Counted from the first letter of the stretch, positions 26,784-35,636 are shown. The stretch is DNA of 64,000 nt from LGRD01 sp031415135 (GCA_031415135.1 JANORB010000083.1:1-64000); one strand, 5' to 3'. The notes: generated by a model not told the origin, from the sequence alone. Program-made: numbers and translations.

Positions 26784-27983
26784 TCAATCCTCGTTCTTGA
26801 ACGGCATCCGGTCATTGAGTTCGCTGATGTAGTGGGCCACGCCCGCACCTTCACGCGCCAGGAAATCACCCACCGCCTGGGCAAACTGCGGGTGGGCGAG
26901 CCAGTGGGCCGACCAGGTTTGCACCGGCAGCAGGCCGCGCGCCATCTTGTGTTCGCCTTGTGCGCCGCCTTCGAAACGACGGTAGCCGTGGGCCATGCAC
27001 CAAGCCAGCGGCTGGTAGTAGCAGGCCTCGAAATGCAGGCAGTTCACGTGCTCGGTGGCGCCCCAGTAGCGGCCGAACGCGGTACCGCGCGCCGGGTCGA
27101 TGGCAATCAGCGACACGGCAATCCGTTCGCCGCCGCGCCACGCGACAAACAGCAGCCAGTGCTCGGCCAGGGTGGCGGCCATGCGGCTGAAGAACTCGCG
27201 CGTGAGGTAGGGCGTGGAGTGGTGGGCCCGGTAGGTGAGGGTGTAGCAGCGGTACAAGAAGTCCCAGTCGGCCGCCGAGATCTGGCCGCCCGCGTGAGTG
27301 GTGAAGCGGACGCCCGCTTCATCGACCCGGCGGCGTTCTTGCTGGATCTTCTTGCGCTTGTCGCGCTGCAGGCTGGCCAGGAACTCAGCGAAGTCGGCCC
27401 AGGGCTGCGGCTCGCGCTGGGTCCAGTGGAACTGCACCGTGCTGCGCATCATCCAGCCGGCGTCGCGTGCGGCCTGCTGGTCGGCCTCGTCCATGAACAA
27501 CAAGTGCGCGGAGGACAACTTGGCCTCGCGCGCGAACTGCTGCATGGCTTGCAGCAACACCCGGCGCGACGCGGCATCTCGGGCCAGCAGGCGCGCGCCG
27601 GGCACGGGTGTGAACGGCACCGCGCTCAGCAGCTTGGGGTAGTAGTTCAGGCCGTGGCGCTGGTAGGCGTCGGCCCAGGCCCAGTCGAACACGTACTCGC
27701 CGTAGGAGTGGTCCTTCAGGTACAGCGGGCAGGCGGCGATCAGGGCGTCGCCCTCGGTCACGGTGAGGAACTGGGCTGTCCAGCCGGTGCGGTCGGTGGC
27801 GCTGCCTGAATCATGCAAGGCGCGCAGGTACTCGATGCGCATGAAGGGCGTGCTGGCGTCTTGCGCGTCGAGCAGGGCGTTCCATTGCCGGGCATCGATT
27901 CGAGCCGGGTCGTCGACGACCCGAATGACAGAGTTCACGGGGCCGCTGCCAGCCTTGATCTTGTGTCGTGACGGGTCCTGCAT
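26784..27983 (-). CDS. FemAB-like/GNAT-fold protein (DUF482)
   Basis: This encodes 399 residues. Its motifs match the family annotated 'GNAT family N-acetyltransferase/peptidoglycan biosynthesis protein' (PF04339). They include an early STPFMRIEYLRALHDSG, CPLYLKDHSYGEYVFDWAWADAYQRHGLNYYPKL, FLASLQRDKRKKIQQERRRV, and FGRYWGATEHVNCLHFEACYYQPLAWCMAHGYRRFEGGAQGEHKMARG. The fold consists of tandem acetyltransferase domains like FemX, which add amino acids to peptidoglycan precursors. The actual substrate of this bacterial group is unproven. The start at 27983 is the first ATG; a shorter start at the NSVIRVVDDP region is possible. It is convergent with the M16 gene and divergent from glnB. Confidence 0.85.
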   Translation of the reverse strand: MQDPSRHKIKAGSGPVNSVIRVVDDPARIDARQWNALLDAQDASTPFMRIEYLRALHDSGSATDRTGWTAQFLTVTEGDALIAACPLYLKDHSYGEYVFDWAWADAYQRHGLNYYPKLLSAVPFTPVPGARLLARDAASRRVLLQAMQQFAREAKLSSAHLLFMDEADQQAARDAGWMMRSTVQFHWTQREPQPWADFAEFLASLQRDKRKKIQQERRRVDEAGVRFTTHAGGQISAADWDFLYRCYTLTYRAHHSTPYLTREFFSRMAATLAEHWLLFVAWRGGERIAVSLIAIDPARGTAFGRYWGATEHVNCLHFEACYYQPLAWCMAHGYRRFEGGAQGEHKMARGLLPVQTWSAHWLAHPQFAQAVGDFLAREGAGVAHYISELNDRMPFKNED

Positions 27984-28189
27984 GGGTCAACACAAGCCTG
28001 CCGGAAGGTGGTCTTGGCGCAGATCGAAGCCCGCTGCGGATGGTTCGTGGAGGTGGCGCATTTGCAAGGATGAGGTGAGCGGTGGAATGTTAGGACCAAG
28101 TCGAAACGAGCGCCGCGCGGCAATCGGGATCACCCCTTCGCATTGAAGTTCCGCGCGTAAACTATCTGCATTCAATCCGGGAGTCGGCC

Positions 28190-28528
28190 ATGAAACAGAT
28201 CACCGCCATCGTCAAACCGTTCAAACTGGAAGAGGTGCGCGAGGCGTTGGCCGGGGTTGGCGCTACCGGCCTGACCGTCACCGAAGTGAAAGGATTCGGC
28301 CGCCAGAAGGGGCACACCGAACTGTATCGCGGCGCCGAGTACGTGGTCGACTTCTTGCCCAAGGTGAAGGTCGAACTGGTGGTCAAGGACGCTGACGTTG
28401 ACCGCTGCATCGAAGCCATCATCAAGGCCGCCAAGACCGGCAAGATCGGCGACGGCAAGATTTTTGTCACCGCCATCGATCAGGTCGTTCGCATCCGCAC
28501 CGGCGAAACCGGCGAAGACGCGGTCTGA
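28190..28528 (+). CDS. glnB: Nitrogen regulatory protein P-II
   Basis: This encodes 112 residues. Start MKQITAIVKPFKLEEVREAL, the T-loop KGFGRQKGHTELYRGAEYVVDFLPK with uridylylation site Tyr51, and the C-terminal GKIGDGKIFV–IRTGE signatures are complete. It senses 2-oxoglutarate and ATP/ADP and controls glutamine synthetase and NtrB activity. Because no amtB follows, the GlnB paralogue is more likely than GlnK, though sequence alone does not separate them well. Ribosome site GGGAG is upstream. It converges with the LOG gene (4-base gap). No sigma-54 promoter with correct spacing was found upstream. Confidence 0.9.
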   Translation: MKQITAIVKPFKLEEVREALAGVGATGLTVTEVKGFGRQKGHTELYRGAEYVVDFLPKVKVELVVKDADVDRCIEAIIKAAKTGKIGDGKIFVTAIDQVVRIRTGETGEDAV

Positions 28529-28532
28529 CGAT

Positions 28533-29126
28533 TCAAATCTCGCGATAGTCGTCGGCCCGCGTGGCCAGCGCAATCAGCGCCGCCATGCGCGCCAGCAGCG
28601 CCTTCGGATCACGGTCGACCTGCAGCAGCGCCTGCTGAGGCTCGGTCACGAAGCCGTGCCGCAGCGTCTGGCGCATGAACGCCAACAGCCCGTCGTAGTA
28701 GCCGTCCACATTGAGCAGGCCCAGCGGCTTGTCGTGATAACCGAGCTGGCGCCACGTCCACACCTCGAACAGTTCTTCAAACGTGCCGATCCCGCCGGGC
28801 AGCGCCACAAAGGCATCGCTGCGTTCGGCCATCAGCAGTTTTCGTTCGTGCATCGTGCTCACCACGTGCAGTTCGGTGAGTCCCTGATGACCGAGCTCCC
28901 GCTCCACCAGCGACTGCGGTATGACGCCGATCACCGGCGCTCCTGCGGCGAGCGCCGCATCGGCGATCACGCCCATCAGACCCGCCCGCCCGCCGCCATA
29001 CACCAGCTGCCAACCCAGGCGGCCGATCTCCGCCCCCATTTGCCGAGCCGCAGCCTCGTATGCGGGGAACGCACCGAGCCGGGAGCCGCAATAAACGCAG
29101 AGCGAGGGCCTGGGTGCCATGCCCAT
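28533..29126 (-). CDS. LOG-type Rossmann-fold protein (TIGR00730), cytokinin riboside 5'-monophosphate phosphoribohydrolase family
   Basis: This encodes 197 residues from the ATG at 29126, which overlaps the dgkA stop as TGATG; the open frame continues 16 codons upstream. Motifs are SLCVYCGSRLG, QLVYGGGRAGLMG and the active-site signature PGGIGTFEELFEVWTWRQLG (PGGxGTxxE). The family hydrolyses nucleoside 5'-monophosphates such as AMP or cytokinin ribotides to base and ribose 5-phosphate. In bacteria the physiological role is often unclear. The overlap implies translational coupling to dgkA. Confidence 0.88.
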   Translation of the reverse strand: MGMAPRPSLCVYCGSRLGAFPAYEAAARQMGAEIGRLGWQLVYGGGRAGLMGVIADAALAAGAPVIGVIPQSLVERELGHQGLTELHVVSTMHERKLLMAERSDAFVALPGGIGTFEELFEVWTWRQLGYHDKPLGLLNVDGYYDGLLAFMRQTLRHGFVTEPQQALLQVDRDPKALLARMAALIALATRADDYREI

Positions 29127-29506
29127 CACGCAAACACCCGTTGCCACAAGGCGGCCAGCCAGACACCGACGCACAGCATCACCGACAAGAACACGGCGGC
29201 GCTGGCCAGGTCCTTGGCGCGCTTGGACAGGTCGTGCATCTCGAACGACACGCGATCGATCGCAGCCTCGATGCCGGAGTTGAGCAACTCGACAATCAGC
29301 AGCAGCATCACCGCGCCGATGAGCAACGCCACTTCGATCCAGCTGCGCCCGACCCAGAACGCCAATGGCAACAGCACGACGGCGAGCCAGAATTCCTGCC
29401 GAAACGCGCTCTCGCCGCGATACGCCAGCCTCAAACCGCTCAACGAATAGCGCGTGGCGTGAACCAGCCGGTCGACTCCGGTGCGCCCTTTGTGCGGATT
29501 TGTCAT
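29126..29506 (-). CDS. dgkA: Diacylglycerol kinase
   Basis: This encodes 126 residues from the ATG at 29506 (MTNPHKGRTGVDRL), close to the ~122 residues of E. coli DgkA. The longer frame from 29587 would add an atypical Pro/Ser-rich stretch. It is a small inner-membrane enzyme with three helices. The conserved block ELLNSGIEAAIDRVSFEMHDLSKRAKDLASAAV contains the catalytic Glu and Asn. It recycles diacylglycerol from membrane-derived oligosaccharide or lipopolysaccharide modification to phosphatidic acid. It lies 28 bases downstream of the RDD gene and overlaps the LOG gene, so the four or more minus-strand genes may be one transcript. Confidence 0.93.
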   Translation of the reverse strand: MTNPHKGRTGVDRLVHATRYSLSGLRLAYRGESAFRQEFWLAVVLLPLAFWVGRSWIEVALLIGAVMLLLIVELLNSGIEAAIDRVSFEMHDLSKRAKDLASAAVFLSVMLCVGVWLAALWQRVFA

Positions 29507-29534
29507 GGGCCAGGATTGTGCCCTGCCGGAGCCG

Positions 29535-30062
29535 TCAGGCCGGGCGCCGAGGATGGTGTGTGACGAGCCGGGTGCCGCAGACGGCATCGTGCAGAAACTG
29601 CCGTTGCGGATGGAGGCGCGACAACGCGGCGTAGGCCATCACGCCTGCGGCCAACAGCCCAAAAATCGCCACCAGGCTGTGCAGCCCCGACAGATACAAC
29701 GCGGCCAACGCGGGCAGGAACCAGATCCAGCTCAACAGATAGCGCGCCAGCGCGCGGGCCTGTGACACGGGCGTTCCATCCTGGGCCACGAGCCGGATAT
29801 GCCAGGCCTTCATCGCCACCGTCTGACCGCTGCGCGACCAGAACCACGTGAAGTAGATGCCCAGCACCACGAACATGAAGGCCTGCAGCGCATGCCGCCC
29901 CTGCAGCGCATGCCGCTGTTGAGTCAGGCTGGAGAACAGATAGCCGGCGATCATCAACACACCGAACAGCAACACGCCTTCGTACACGAAGCAGGCCAGC
30001 CGCCGCCCCAGGCTGGGGGCCATCAGGCCGGTTGGGGCGCCGCCGCTCCCGCCAACCGTCAT
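29535..30062 (-). CDS. RDD family membrane protein
   Basis: This encodes 175 residues. RDD-type signatures are SLGRRLACFVYEGVLLFGV (Arg-Arg at the start of the first helix), QTVAMKAWHIRLV after the second helix, and a C-terminal QFLHDAVCGTRLV. Four or so membrane segments are predicted by eye. Some RDD proteins take part in ion or solute transport, but most have no known role. It contains a 6-residue in-frame duplication (HALQGR HALQAF). The gene starts inside the last codons of the DUF3106 gene (4-base overlap), consistent with co-translation. Confidence 0.88.
   Translation of the reverse strand: MTVGGSGGAPTGLMAPSLGRRLACFVYEGVLLFGVLMIAGYLFSSLTQQRHALQGRHALQAFMFVVLGIYFTWFWSRSGQTVAMKAWHIRLVAQDGTPVSQARALARYLLSWIWFLPALAALYLSGLHSLVAIFGLLAAGVMAYAALSRLHPQRQFLHDAVCGTRLVTHHPRRPA
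29883..29916. repeat. 18-bp tandem duplication inside the RDD gene
   Basis: CTGCAGCGCATGCCGC occurs at 29883-29898 and again at 29901-29916, giving an 18-base period. It encodes the doubled HALQ motif in the loop between the first two membrane segments. Confidence 0.8.
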
Positions 30063-30892
30063 CGGCGCTGATCGGTCTCGGCTGCGGACGCGCCGGCCGA
30101 CCGGGTGGCCGCTCCCTGCGGTCCGCGTTGGGGCAGCAGGGTCGACTTGTCGACAAAGTTCGGGCTGCCCGCGATCTTGGGCAGGCCCGTTTGCTGGTGC
30201 GGTGGAGGCACAGGCCGTTTTGAAATCAAGGTCGTCGTGGCACCTGGCTGGGCCTGCAGGACCGTGGGAGCCACCGGCCTGGGCGGCACGGCGAAGGACG
30301 GGTTCGGAACGATGTTCGACTTGAATTGCTGCGAATCACGCCCGGTTGCGCTGCCGCGCTCGGCGAGTTGTGCTTTCGGAGCCGCGCCGACGTTGCCAGG
30401 AGCCGCCACCGGCGCGGCGCGTTCGGCCAAGCTGCGCTTGGCTTCCGGCGACAGGGACTGGTATGCCTCCCACTGAGTCTGGCGGTCTTGCGGCGAGACT
30501 TGTTTGGCTTGCTGAAAGTTCACGCGCGCTTGGCTGCGTTGATCCGGCGTGAGCCGGGTCCAATCCGACATGCGGGTTTGAATGCGAGTCTTTTCGTCCG
30601 CCGGCAGCGTGGGAAACCGGGCCGCAATTTCAAGCCACTTCTGCTTTTGGTTCGCATTGATGCCGGCCCAGTCGCGCTCTAATGGCTTGAGCGCGCTGCG
30701 GTGTGCCGGCTGCAATTCCTGCCAACGAATGCCTTGCTCGGCCGCCGGGGCCAACGCACCGGACGGAGGCGGCGTTCTGGGTTGTGCCCCGGCGCGGGGC
30801 ATCCCAGCCGAGGCCAGCGCGATCAGCACCATCGCGGCACCAGCGTGGGCGCCGGAGAGGGGTGCGCGTTTCTGGGGCGATGCTGGGGTCAT
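30059..30892 (-). CDS. DUF3106 exported protein
   Basis: This encodes 277 residues. A hydrophobic N-terminal signal (GAAMVLIALASAGMPRAGAQ) is followed by a helical repeat region. That region reads WQELQPAHRSALKPLERDWAGINANQKQKWLEIAARFPTLPADEKTRIQTRMSDWTRLTPDQRSQARVNFQQAK, the DUF3106 pattern. It resembles the metal- or stress-sensing helical proteins of the CpxP/Spy type only in general character. The C-terminal ~120 residues are Pro/Ala/Gln-rich and look disordered. It sits between the DUF3619 gene and the RDD gene in the sigma-factor cluster, so an envelope-linked role is likely but unproven. Confidence 0.82.
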   Translation of the reverse strand: MTPASPQKRAPLSGAHAGAAMVLIALASAGMPRAGAQPRTPPPSGALAPAAEQGIRWQELQPAHRSALKPLERDWAGINANQKQKWLEIAARFPTLPADEKTRIQTRMSDWTRLTPDQRSQARVNFQQAKQVSPQDRQTQWEAYQSLSPEAKRSLAERAAPVAAPGNVGAAPKAQLAERGSATGRDSQQFKSNIVPNPSFAVPPRPVAPTVLQAQPGATTTLISKRPVPPPHQQTGLPKIAGSPNFVDKSTLLPQRGPQGAATRSAGASAAETDQRR

Positions 30893-30904
30893 GACAGGCC
30901 GTGC

Positions 30905-31339
30905 TCAGTCGCGCGGGGTCTTGAGGAACTCCACGAACCCTGGGTCGCTGTAAGCATTGGGAGGCACATCATCGGCCAGCAGCGCGGCATCGATCTCGGC
31001 AGCCGTGGAGATTTGCGCATCGACATGCGATTGCTGGATCAACACCAGCCCGACCAGCAGCGCCACCAGCGGCAGCGCCGAACCGAGCTTGACCCACCAA
31101 CCACCGCCAAGGATGGCGGCGCCGGCAGCGGTCACGGCCGACCTCGAAGTCGAGGTCTGGGCCACGCGCGCCAGCCGGGCCCGTTCCAGCGCCTGTTCGC
31201 GGCCGATGCGCAGGCGCTCTTTCACGTCGGGCCCGATCTGCTGGGCTTGTTCGCTCAGGCGCGCCGCGACGCGAAGCGCGAATCGGGACTCCAGAGCGTC
31301 GGCTCCAGTGGCGAGAAGGATGTGGTTCAGATTGTTCAC
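30905..31339 (-). CDS. DUF3619 membrane protein, candidate anti-sigma partner
   Basis: This encodes 144 residues if started at GTG 31339, which overlaps the sigma-factor stop as GTGA; the open frame extends upstream inside the sigma gene. The cytoplasmic N-terminal part (LESRFALRVAARLSEQAQQIGPDVKERLRIGREQALERARLARV) is helical. One transmembrane helix follows (WWVKLGSALPLVALLVGLVLI), then a short outer segment ending PGFVEFLKTPRD. The layout of a cytoplasmic helical domain plus one helix, translationally coupled to an ECF-type sigma factor, resembles anti-sigma factors. No zinc-binding HxxxCxxC motif is present, so this is inference only. Confidence 0.78.
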   Translation of the reverse strand: MNNLNHILLATGADALESRFALRVAARLSEQAQQIGPDVKERLRIGREQALERARLARVAQTSTSRSAVTAAGAAILGGGWWVKLGSALPLVALLVGLVLIQQSHVDAQISTAAEIDAALLADDVPPNAYSDPGFVEFLKTPRD

Positions 31340-31956
31340 AGTGAAATTCCCTTGGTCTTCAGGGCTTTTGCCAAGGCATGCACCGCACGTGAGCAATGTG
31401 TCTTGACGCTTCCCTCCGAGCAACCCATGGCGGCGGCCGTCTCGGCGACATCAAATTCCTCCCAGTAACGCAGCAGAAAGGCTTCGCGTTGACGCGCGGG
31501 CAACAGCGCCACCTCCGAATCAATCGCCAGCAAGATTTGTGACCGCGAGACGATGTCGGCAGCGCTTTCCGAGTCGGCAGACCCGTCCAGCGCCTCCAAA
31601 GTTTCGAGAATATCGAAATCCCCATCTTCGCCGCGGCCCTCGAGGTCCGAGAAGTTCTTCAAAACCCCGTTGCGGACCTTCTGGCGCCGAAACCAATCCA
31701 TTGTGGCGTTGGAAAGGATGCGCTGAAACAGCAGCGGCAATTCGGCCGGCGGTCGGTCGTTGTACTTTTCCGCCAGCCGAATCATCGTGTCCTGCACGAT
31801 GTCGAGCGCGGCGTCGTCATCGCGCACGGCGTAAACCGCGCGCTTGAATGCACGCTTTTCGACACTCTTGAGGAAGTCGGAGAGTTCTTTGTCTGTTGCC
31901 AAGGAAGGGCGCCTCAGGCCGCAGCCCGGAAAGACCGGCGGGATTATCTCATTCAC
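31336..31956 (-). CDS. RNA polymerase sigma factor, ECF-type
   Basis: This encodes up to 206 residues. Region 2 is in KRAFKRAVYAVRDDDAALDIVQDTMIRLAEKY–LLFQRILSNATMDWFRRQKVR. Region 4 is LPARQREAFLLRYWEEFDVAETAAAMGCSEGSVKTHCSRAVHALAKAL, with a helix-turn-helix. The ATG at 31956 has no strong ribosome site. Homologues as I recall them begin at the ATDKELSDFLKSVEKRAF segment, so a TTG start near residue 19 is possible. It heads the minus-strand cluster DUF3619–DUF3106–RDD–dgkA–LOG and probably controls an envelope-related regulon. Confidence 0.88.
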   Translation of the reverse strand: MNEIIPPVFPGCGLRRPSLATDKELSDFLKSVEKRAFKRAVYAVRDDDAALDIVQDTMIRLAEKYNDRPPAELPLLFQRILSNATMDWFRRQKVRNGVLKNFSDLEGRGEDGDFDILETLEALDGSADSESAADIVSRSQILLAIDSEVALLPARQREAFLLRYWEEFDVAETAAAMGCSEGSVKTHCSRAVHALAKALKTKGISL

Positions 31957-32154
31957 GACGCGGTCACCCGCCTGTCCGGCGAGGAGCGCACGAACCAGTG
32001 CAATAATCCCGGTTGCACAACAGATTGGTCATCTTCCGAACGCCCGACGCGGGTTCCTGGTGGATGACAACGCAGGCGCCACACCGGCCTCACGAGGGCT
32101 TGGAGAGGCGCACCGATGGTTTTTCGTTAGAGAAATTCACAAAGGTTTTTGAAC

Positions 32155-33927
32155 ATGGACATGTCCACCGCTGAAGTCAAGCGCGCCGCTCAGGCGCAGC
32201 CGCAGCCCCCCCACCAAGATCCGAACGGCTCCGAGATTCTCGTGCGCTGTCTTCAGGCCGAAGGTGTCAAGTTCCTCTGGGGCTACCCGGGCGGCGCGGT
32301 GCTCTACATCTACGACGCGCTCTACAAACAAGACACCATCGAGCACGTTTTGGTGCGTCACGAGCAGGCTGCCGTGCACGCGGCCGATGGCTACGCGCGC
32401 GCCACCGGAGAAGTCGGGGTAGCGCTGGTCACATCGGGCCCGGGCGTGACGAATGCCGTCACCGGCATTGCCACGGCCTACATGGACTCCATTCCGATGG
32501 TGATCATCACCGGGCAGGTGCCGACGCCGGCCATCGGGCTCGATGCATTCCAGGAATGCGACACCGTGGGCATCACCCGCCCGATCGTGAAGCACAACTT
32601 CCTGGTGAAGGACGTCCGCGACCTGGCGATGACCCTGAAGAAGGCGTTTCACATTGCCCGCACGGGCCGGCCGGGGCCGGTCGTGGTTGACGTGCCCAAG
32701 GATGTCTCGCTGAAGACCGCGCCGTTTCACTACCCAGCGGTGGTGGAGATGCGCTCCTACAACCCGGTTCGCAAAGGCCACGGCGGGCAAATACGCAAGG
32801 CGGTGCAGTTGCTGCTGGGTGCCAAACGACCGTACATCTACACCGGCGGCGGCGTGATCCTGGGCAACGCATCGGCCGAACTGCGGGAACTGGTGGACTT
32901 GTTGGGCTACCCGTGCACCAACACATTGATGGGCCTGGGTGCCTACCCGTCGAGCGACCCGAAGTTCCTGGGCATGCTGGGGATGCATGGAACTTATGAA
33001 GCCAACATGACCATGCAGAACTGCGATGTTCTGCTGGCGGTGGGGGCCCGGTTCGACGATCGCGTGATCGGCAACCCCAAGCACTTCGCGTCGGTGGAGC
33101 GCAAGATCGTTCACGTCGACATCGACCCCTCGTCGATCTCCAAGCGCGTCAAGGTCGACATTCCCATCGTCGGCGACGTGAAGGACGTGCTGCACGAGTT
33201 GATCGCGCAGATCAGGGACGCCCAGGCCCGGCCCGACGCGGCGGCGTTGTCGGCGTGGTGGGGCCAGATCAATGAATGGCGCAAGCGCGACTGCCTGCAC
33301 TACAAGAACAGCAGCGACGTGATCAAGCCGCAATACGTGGTCGAGAAGTTGTGGGAGCTGACCCGGAATTCCGACGCCTACATCACCTCGGATGTGGGCC
33401 AGCACCAAATGTGGGCGGCGCAGTATTACCGATTCGACCAGCCCAGGCGCTGGATCAATTCGGGTGGGCTGGGCACCATGGGCGTGGGCCTTCCGTACGC
33501 GATGGGCATCAAGCTCGCCAAGCCGGACGCGGACGTCTTTTGCGTCACCGGCGAGGGCTCGATCCAGATGTGCATCCAGGAGCTGTCGACCTGCCTGCAG
33601 TACAAGACCCCGGTCAAGATCATCTCGTTGAACAACCGCTTCCTGGGCATGGTCCTGCAGTGGCAGCAGATCGACTACGGAGGCCGTTACTCGCACAGCT
33701 ACATGGATGCGCTGCCCGATTTCGTCAAGCTCGCCGAGGCCTATGGGCACGTCGGCATGAAGATCGAAAAGCCCGCCGACGTCGAGCCGGCGCTGCGTGA
33801 GGCGATCCGGCTGAAAGACCGGACCGTGTTCCTCGACATCCGCACCGACCCGACCGAAAACGTCTGGCCGATGGTCAAGGCGGGGCAGGGCATTTCCGAG
33901 ATGCTGTTGGGGTCCGAAGACCTCTGA
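32155..33927 (+). CDS. ilvB: Acetolactate synthase large subunit
   Basis: This encodes 590 residues from the ATG at 32155, which has AAAGG nine bases upstream; the frame also opens at a TTG two codons earlier. This thiamine-diphosphate enzyme makes acetolactate or acetohydroxybutyrate, the first common step of valine, leucine and isoleucine synthesis. Visible motifs are GYPGGAVLYIYDAL and VRHEQAAVHAADGYARATG with the catalytic Glu. The TPP site GEGSIQMCIQELSTCLQYKTPVKIISLNN also stands out. It is the first gene of the ilvB-ilvH-ilvC group, with the small subunit 159 bases downstream. Confidence 0.95.
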   Translation: MDMSTAEVKRAAQAQPQPPHQDPNGSEILVRCLQAEGVKFLWGYPGGAVLYIYDALYKQDTIEHVLVRHEQAAVHAADGYARATGEVGVALVTSGPGVTNAVTGIATAYMDSIPMVIITGQVPTPAIGLDAFQECDTVGITRPIVKHNFLVKDVRDLAMTLKKAFHIARTGRPGPVVVDVPKDVSLKTAPFHYPAVVEMRSYNPVRKGHGGQIRKAVQLLLGAKRPYIYTGGGVILGNASAELRELVDLLGYPCTNTLMGLGAYPSSDPKFLGMLGMHGTYEANMTMQNCDVLLAVGARFDDRVIGNPKHFASVERKIVHVDIDPSSISKRVKVDIPIVGDVKDVLHELIAQIRDAQARPDAAALSAWWGQINEWRKRDCLHYKNSSDVIKPQYVVEKLWELTRNSDAYITSDVGQHQMWAAQYYRFDQPRRWINSGGLGTMGVGLPYAMGIKLAKPDADVFCVTGEGSIQMCIQELSTCLQYKTPVKIISLNNRFLGMVLQWQQIDYGGRYSHSYMDALPDFVKLAEAYGHVGMKIEKPADVEPALREAIRLKDRTVFLDIRTDPTENVWPMVKAGQGISEMLLGSEDL

Positions 33928-34086
33928 TGCGCAGGATGCGGGCATCGGGTCGGGCGTTACCGCGCCCCATCCGGCGTTCGCCAGAGGCGCAAAGGAACTT
34001 CGGCGATTTCACTTCAAACCGTTAGCACAGCGTGGCCACAGGCCGTCGGTTACCGCCGCCGGCTCCAAGAGCGCGCCCACACCATC

Positions 34087-34578
34087 ATGAAACACATCAT
34101 TGCCTTGCTGCTCGAAAACGAGCCCGGTGCACTCTCGCGCGTGGTCGGCCTGTTTTCCGCCCGCGGCTACAACATCGAAAGCCTGACGGTCGCGCCCACC
34201 GAGGACGCGTCGCTGTCGCGCATGACCATCGTGACCACCGGCTCGGACGATGTGATCGAGCAGATCACCAAGCACCTGAACCGCCTGATCGAAGTGGTGA
34301 AGGTGGTGGACTTGACGGAGGGAGCGTTCACCGAGCGCGAACTGATGCTGATCAAGGTTCGCGCGGTCGGCAAGGAGCGCGACGAGATGAAGCGCATGGC
34401 CGACATCTTTCGCGGCCGCATCATCGACGTGACCGAGAAGAGCTACACCATCGAACTGACCGGCGACAAGTCCAAGCTCGACGCCTTCATCGAGGCGATC
34501 GACCGCAGTGCCATTCTGGAAACCGTGCGCACCGGCACCAGCGGGATCGGTCGCGGCGAGCGCATCCTGCGCGTTTGA
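34087..34578 (+). CDS. ilvH: Acetolactate synthase small regulatory subunit
   Basis: This encodes 163 residues, normal for IlvH/IlvN of the long type. The N-terminal ACT domain begins MKHIIALLLENEPGALSRVVGLFSARGYNIESLTVAPTEDASLSRMTIV, which binds valine for feedback inhibition. The C-terminal domain holds RMADIFRGRIIDVTEKSYTIELTGD. It partners with the IlvB product encoded upstream. A start upstream of 34087 in the same frame is not supported by family length. ilvC follows 41 bases downstream. Confidence 0.95.
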   Translation: MKHIIALLLENEPGALSRVVGLFSARGYNIESLTVAPTEDASLSRMTIVTTGSDDVIEQITKHLNRLIEVVKVVDLTEGAFTERELMLIKVRAVGKERDEMKRMADIFRGRIIDVTEKSYTIELTGDKSKLDAFIEAIDRSAILETVRTGTSGIGRGERILRV

Positions 34579-34619
34579 TTCCCGCCATCCCAAGATTGAT
34601 TGACCACCAGGAGAACACC

Positions 34620-35636
34620 ATGAAGGTTTATTACGACAAAGACGCCGACCTGAGCCTCGTCAAAGGCAAGAACGTCACGATCATCGGCTACGGCTCGCAA
34701 GGCCACGCCCACGCGCAGAACCTGAACGACAGCGGCGTGAAGGTGACCGTCGGCTTGCGCAAAGGCGGCGCCTCCTGGTCCAAGGCCGAGAAGGCCGGGC
34801 TCAAGGTGGCCGAGGTCAGCGATGCGGTCAGGGCCGCCGACGTGGTGATGATGTTGCTGCCCGACGAGCAGATCGCCAGTGTCTACAAGAACGATGTCGA
34901 GGCGCACATGAAGCAGGGCGCTTCGCTCGCGTTTGCGCATGGCTTCAACGTTCATTACGGGCAGGTGGTGCCGCGCGCCGACCTTGACGTGTGGATGGTG
35001 GCACCCAAGGCGCCTGGCCACACGGTGCGGTCGACCTACACCCAGGGTGGCGGTGTGCCCCACCTGATCGCCGTTCATGCCGACAAGACCGGCAAGGCGC
35101 GTGACCTGGCCTTGAGCTACGCCGCAGCCAATGGCGGCGGCAAGGCGGGCGTGATCGAGACCAACTTCCGTGAAGAGACCGAGACCGACCTGTTCGGCGA
35201 ACAAGCCGTGTTGTGCGGCGGCGCGGTCGAATTGATCAAGGCCGGGTTCGAGACCCTGACCGAAGCCGGTTACGCGCCGGAGATGGCCTATTTCGAATGC
35301 CTGCACGAACTCAAGCTGATCGTGGACCTGATCTACGAGGGCGGGATTGCCAACATGAACTACTCGATCTCGAACAATGCCGAGTACGGCGAGTACGTCA
35401 CCGGCCCGAAGATCGTCAACGAAGACACCAAGAACGTGATGCGCCAGGTGCTCAAGGACATCCAGACCGGCGAGTATGCGAAGAGCTTCATCATCGAGAA
35501 CCGCGCCGGCGCGCCGACCTTGCTGTCACGCCGCCGCCTGATGGCCGAGCACCCGATCGAGGTGGTGGGTGAACAGCTTCGCGCGATGATGCCCTGGATC
35601 AAGAAGAACCGGCTGGTGGACCAGTCCAAGAACTGA
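34620..35636 (+). CDS. ilvC: Ketol-acid reductoisomerase (NADP+), class I
   Basis: This encodes 338 residues from the ATG at 34620, with CCAGGAGAACACC just upstream; 338 residues is the usual length. It converts acetolactate to 2,3-dihydroxyisovalerate, with Mg2+ and NADPH. The Rossmann motif is IIGYGSQGHAHAQNLNDSGV. Metal ligands lie in the ETNFREETETDLFGEQAVLCGG and EMAYFECLHELKLIVDLIYEGG blocks. It is the third gene of the ilv group, with pssA 93 bases downstream. Confidence 0.96.
   Translation: MKVYYDKDADLSLVKGKNVTIIGYGSQGHAHAQNLNDSGVKVTVGLRKGGASWSKAEKAGLKVAEVSDAVRAADVVMMLLPDEQIASVYKNDVEAHMKQGASLAFAHGFNVHYGQVVPRADLDVWMVAPKAPGHTVRSTYTQGGGVPHLIAVHADKTGKARDLALSYAAANGGGKAGVIETNFREETETDLFGEQAVLCGGAVELIKAGFETLTEAGYAPEMAYFECLHELKLIVDLIYEGGIANMNYSISNNAEYGEYVTGPKIVNEDTKNVMRQVLKDIQTGEYAKSFIIENRAGAPTLLSRRRLMAEHPIEVVGEQLRAMMPWIKKNRLVDQSKN

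Noticed and set aside
28102..28125. Possible sigma-54 promoter or other control site upstream of glnB
   Set aside because: The TGGCGC–TTGCA-like sequence further upstream has GG and GC only 7 bases apart instead of 10, so it does not fit the sigma-54 pattern.
32116..32130. Possible leader peptide ahead of ilvB (ATGGTTTTTCGTTAG)
   Set aside because: It has only four codons, no run of branched-chain codons and no terminator hairpin.
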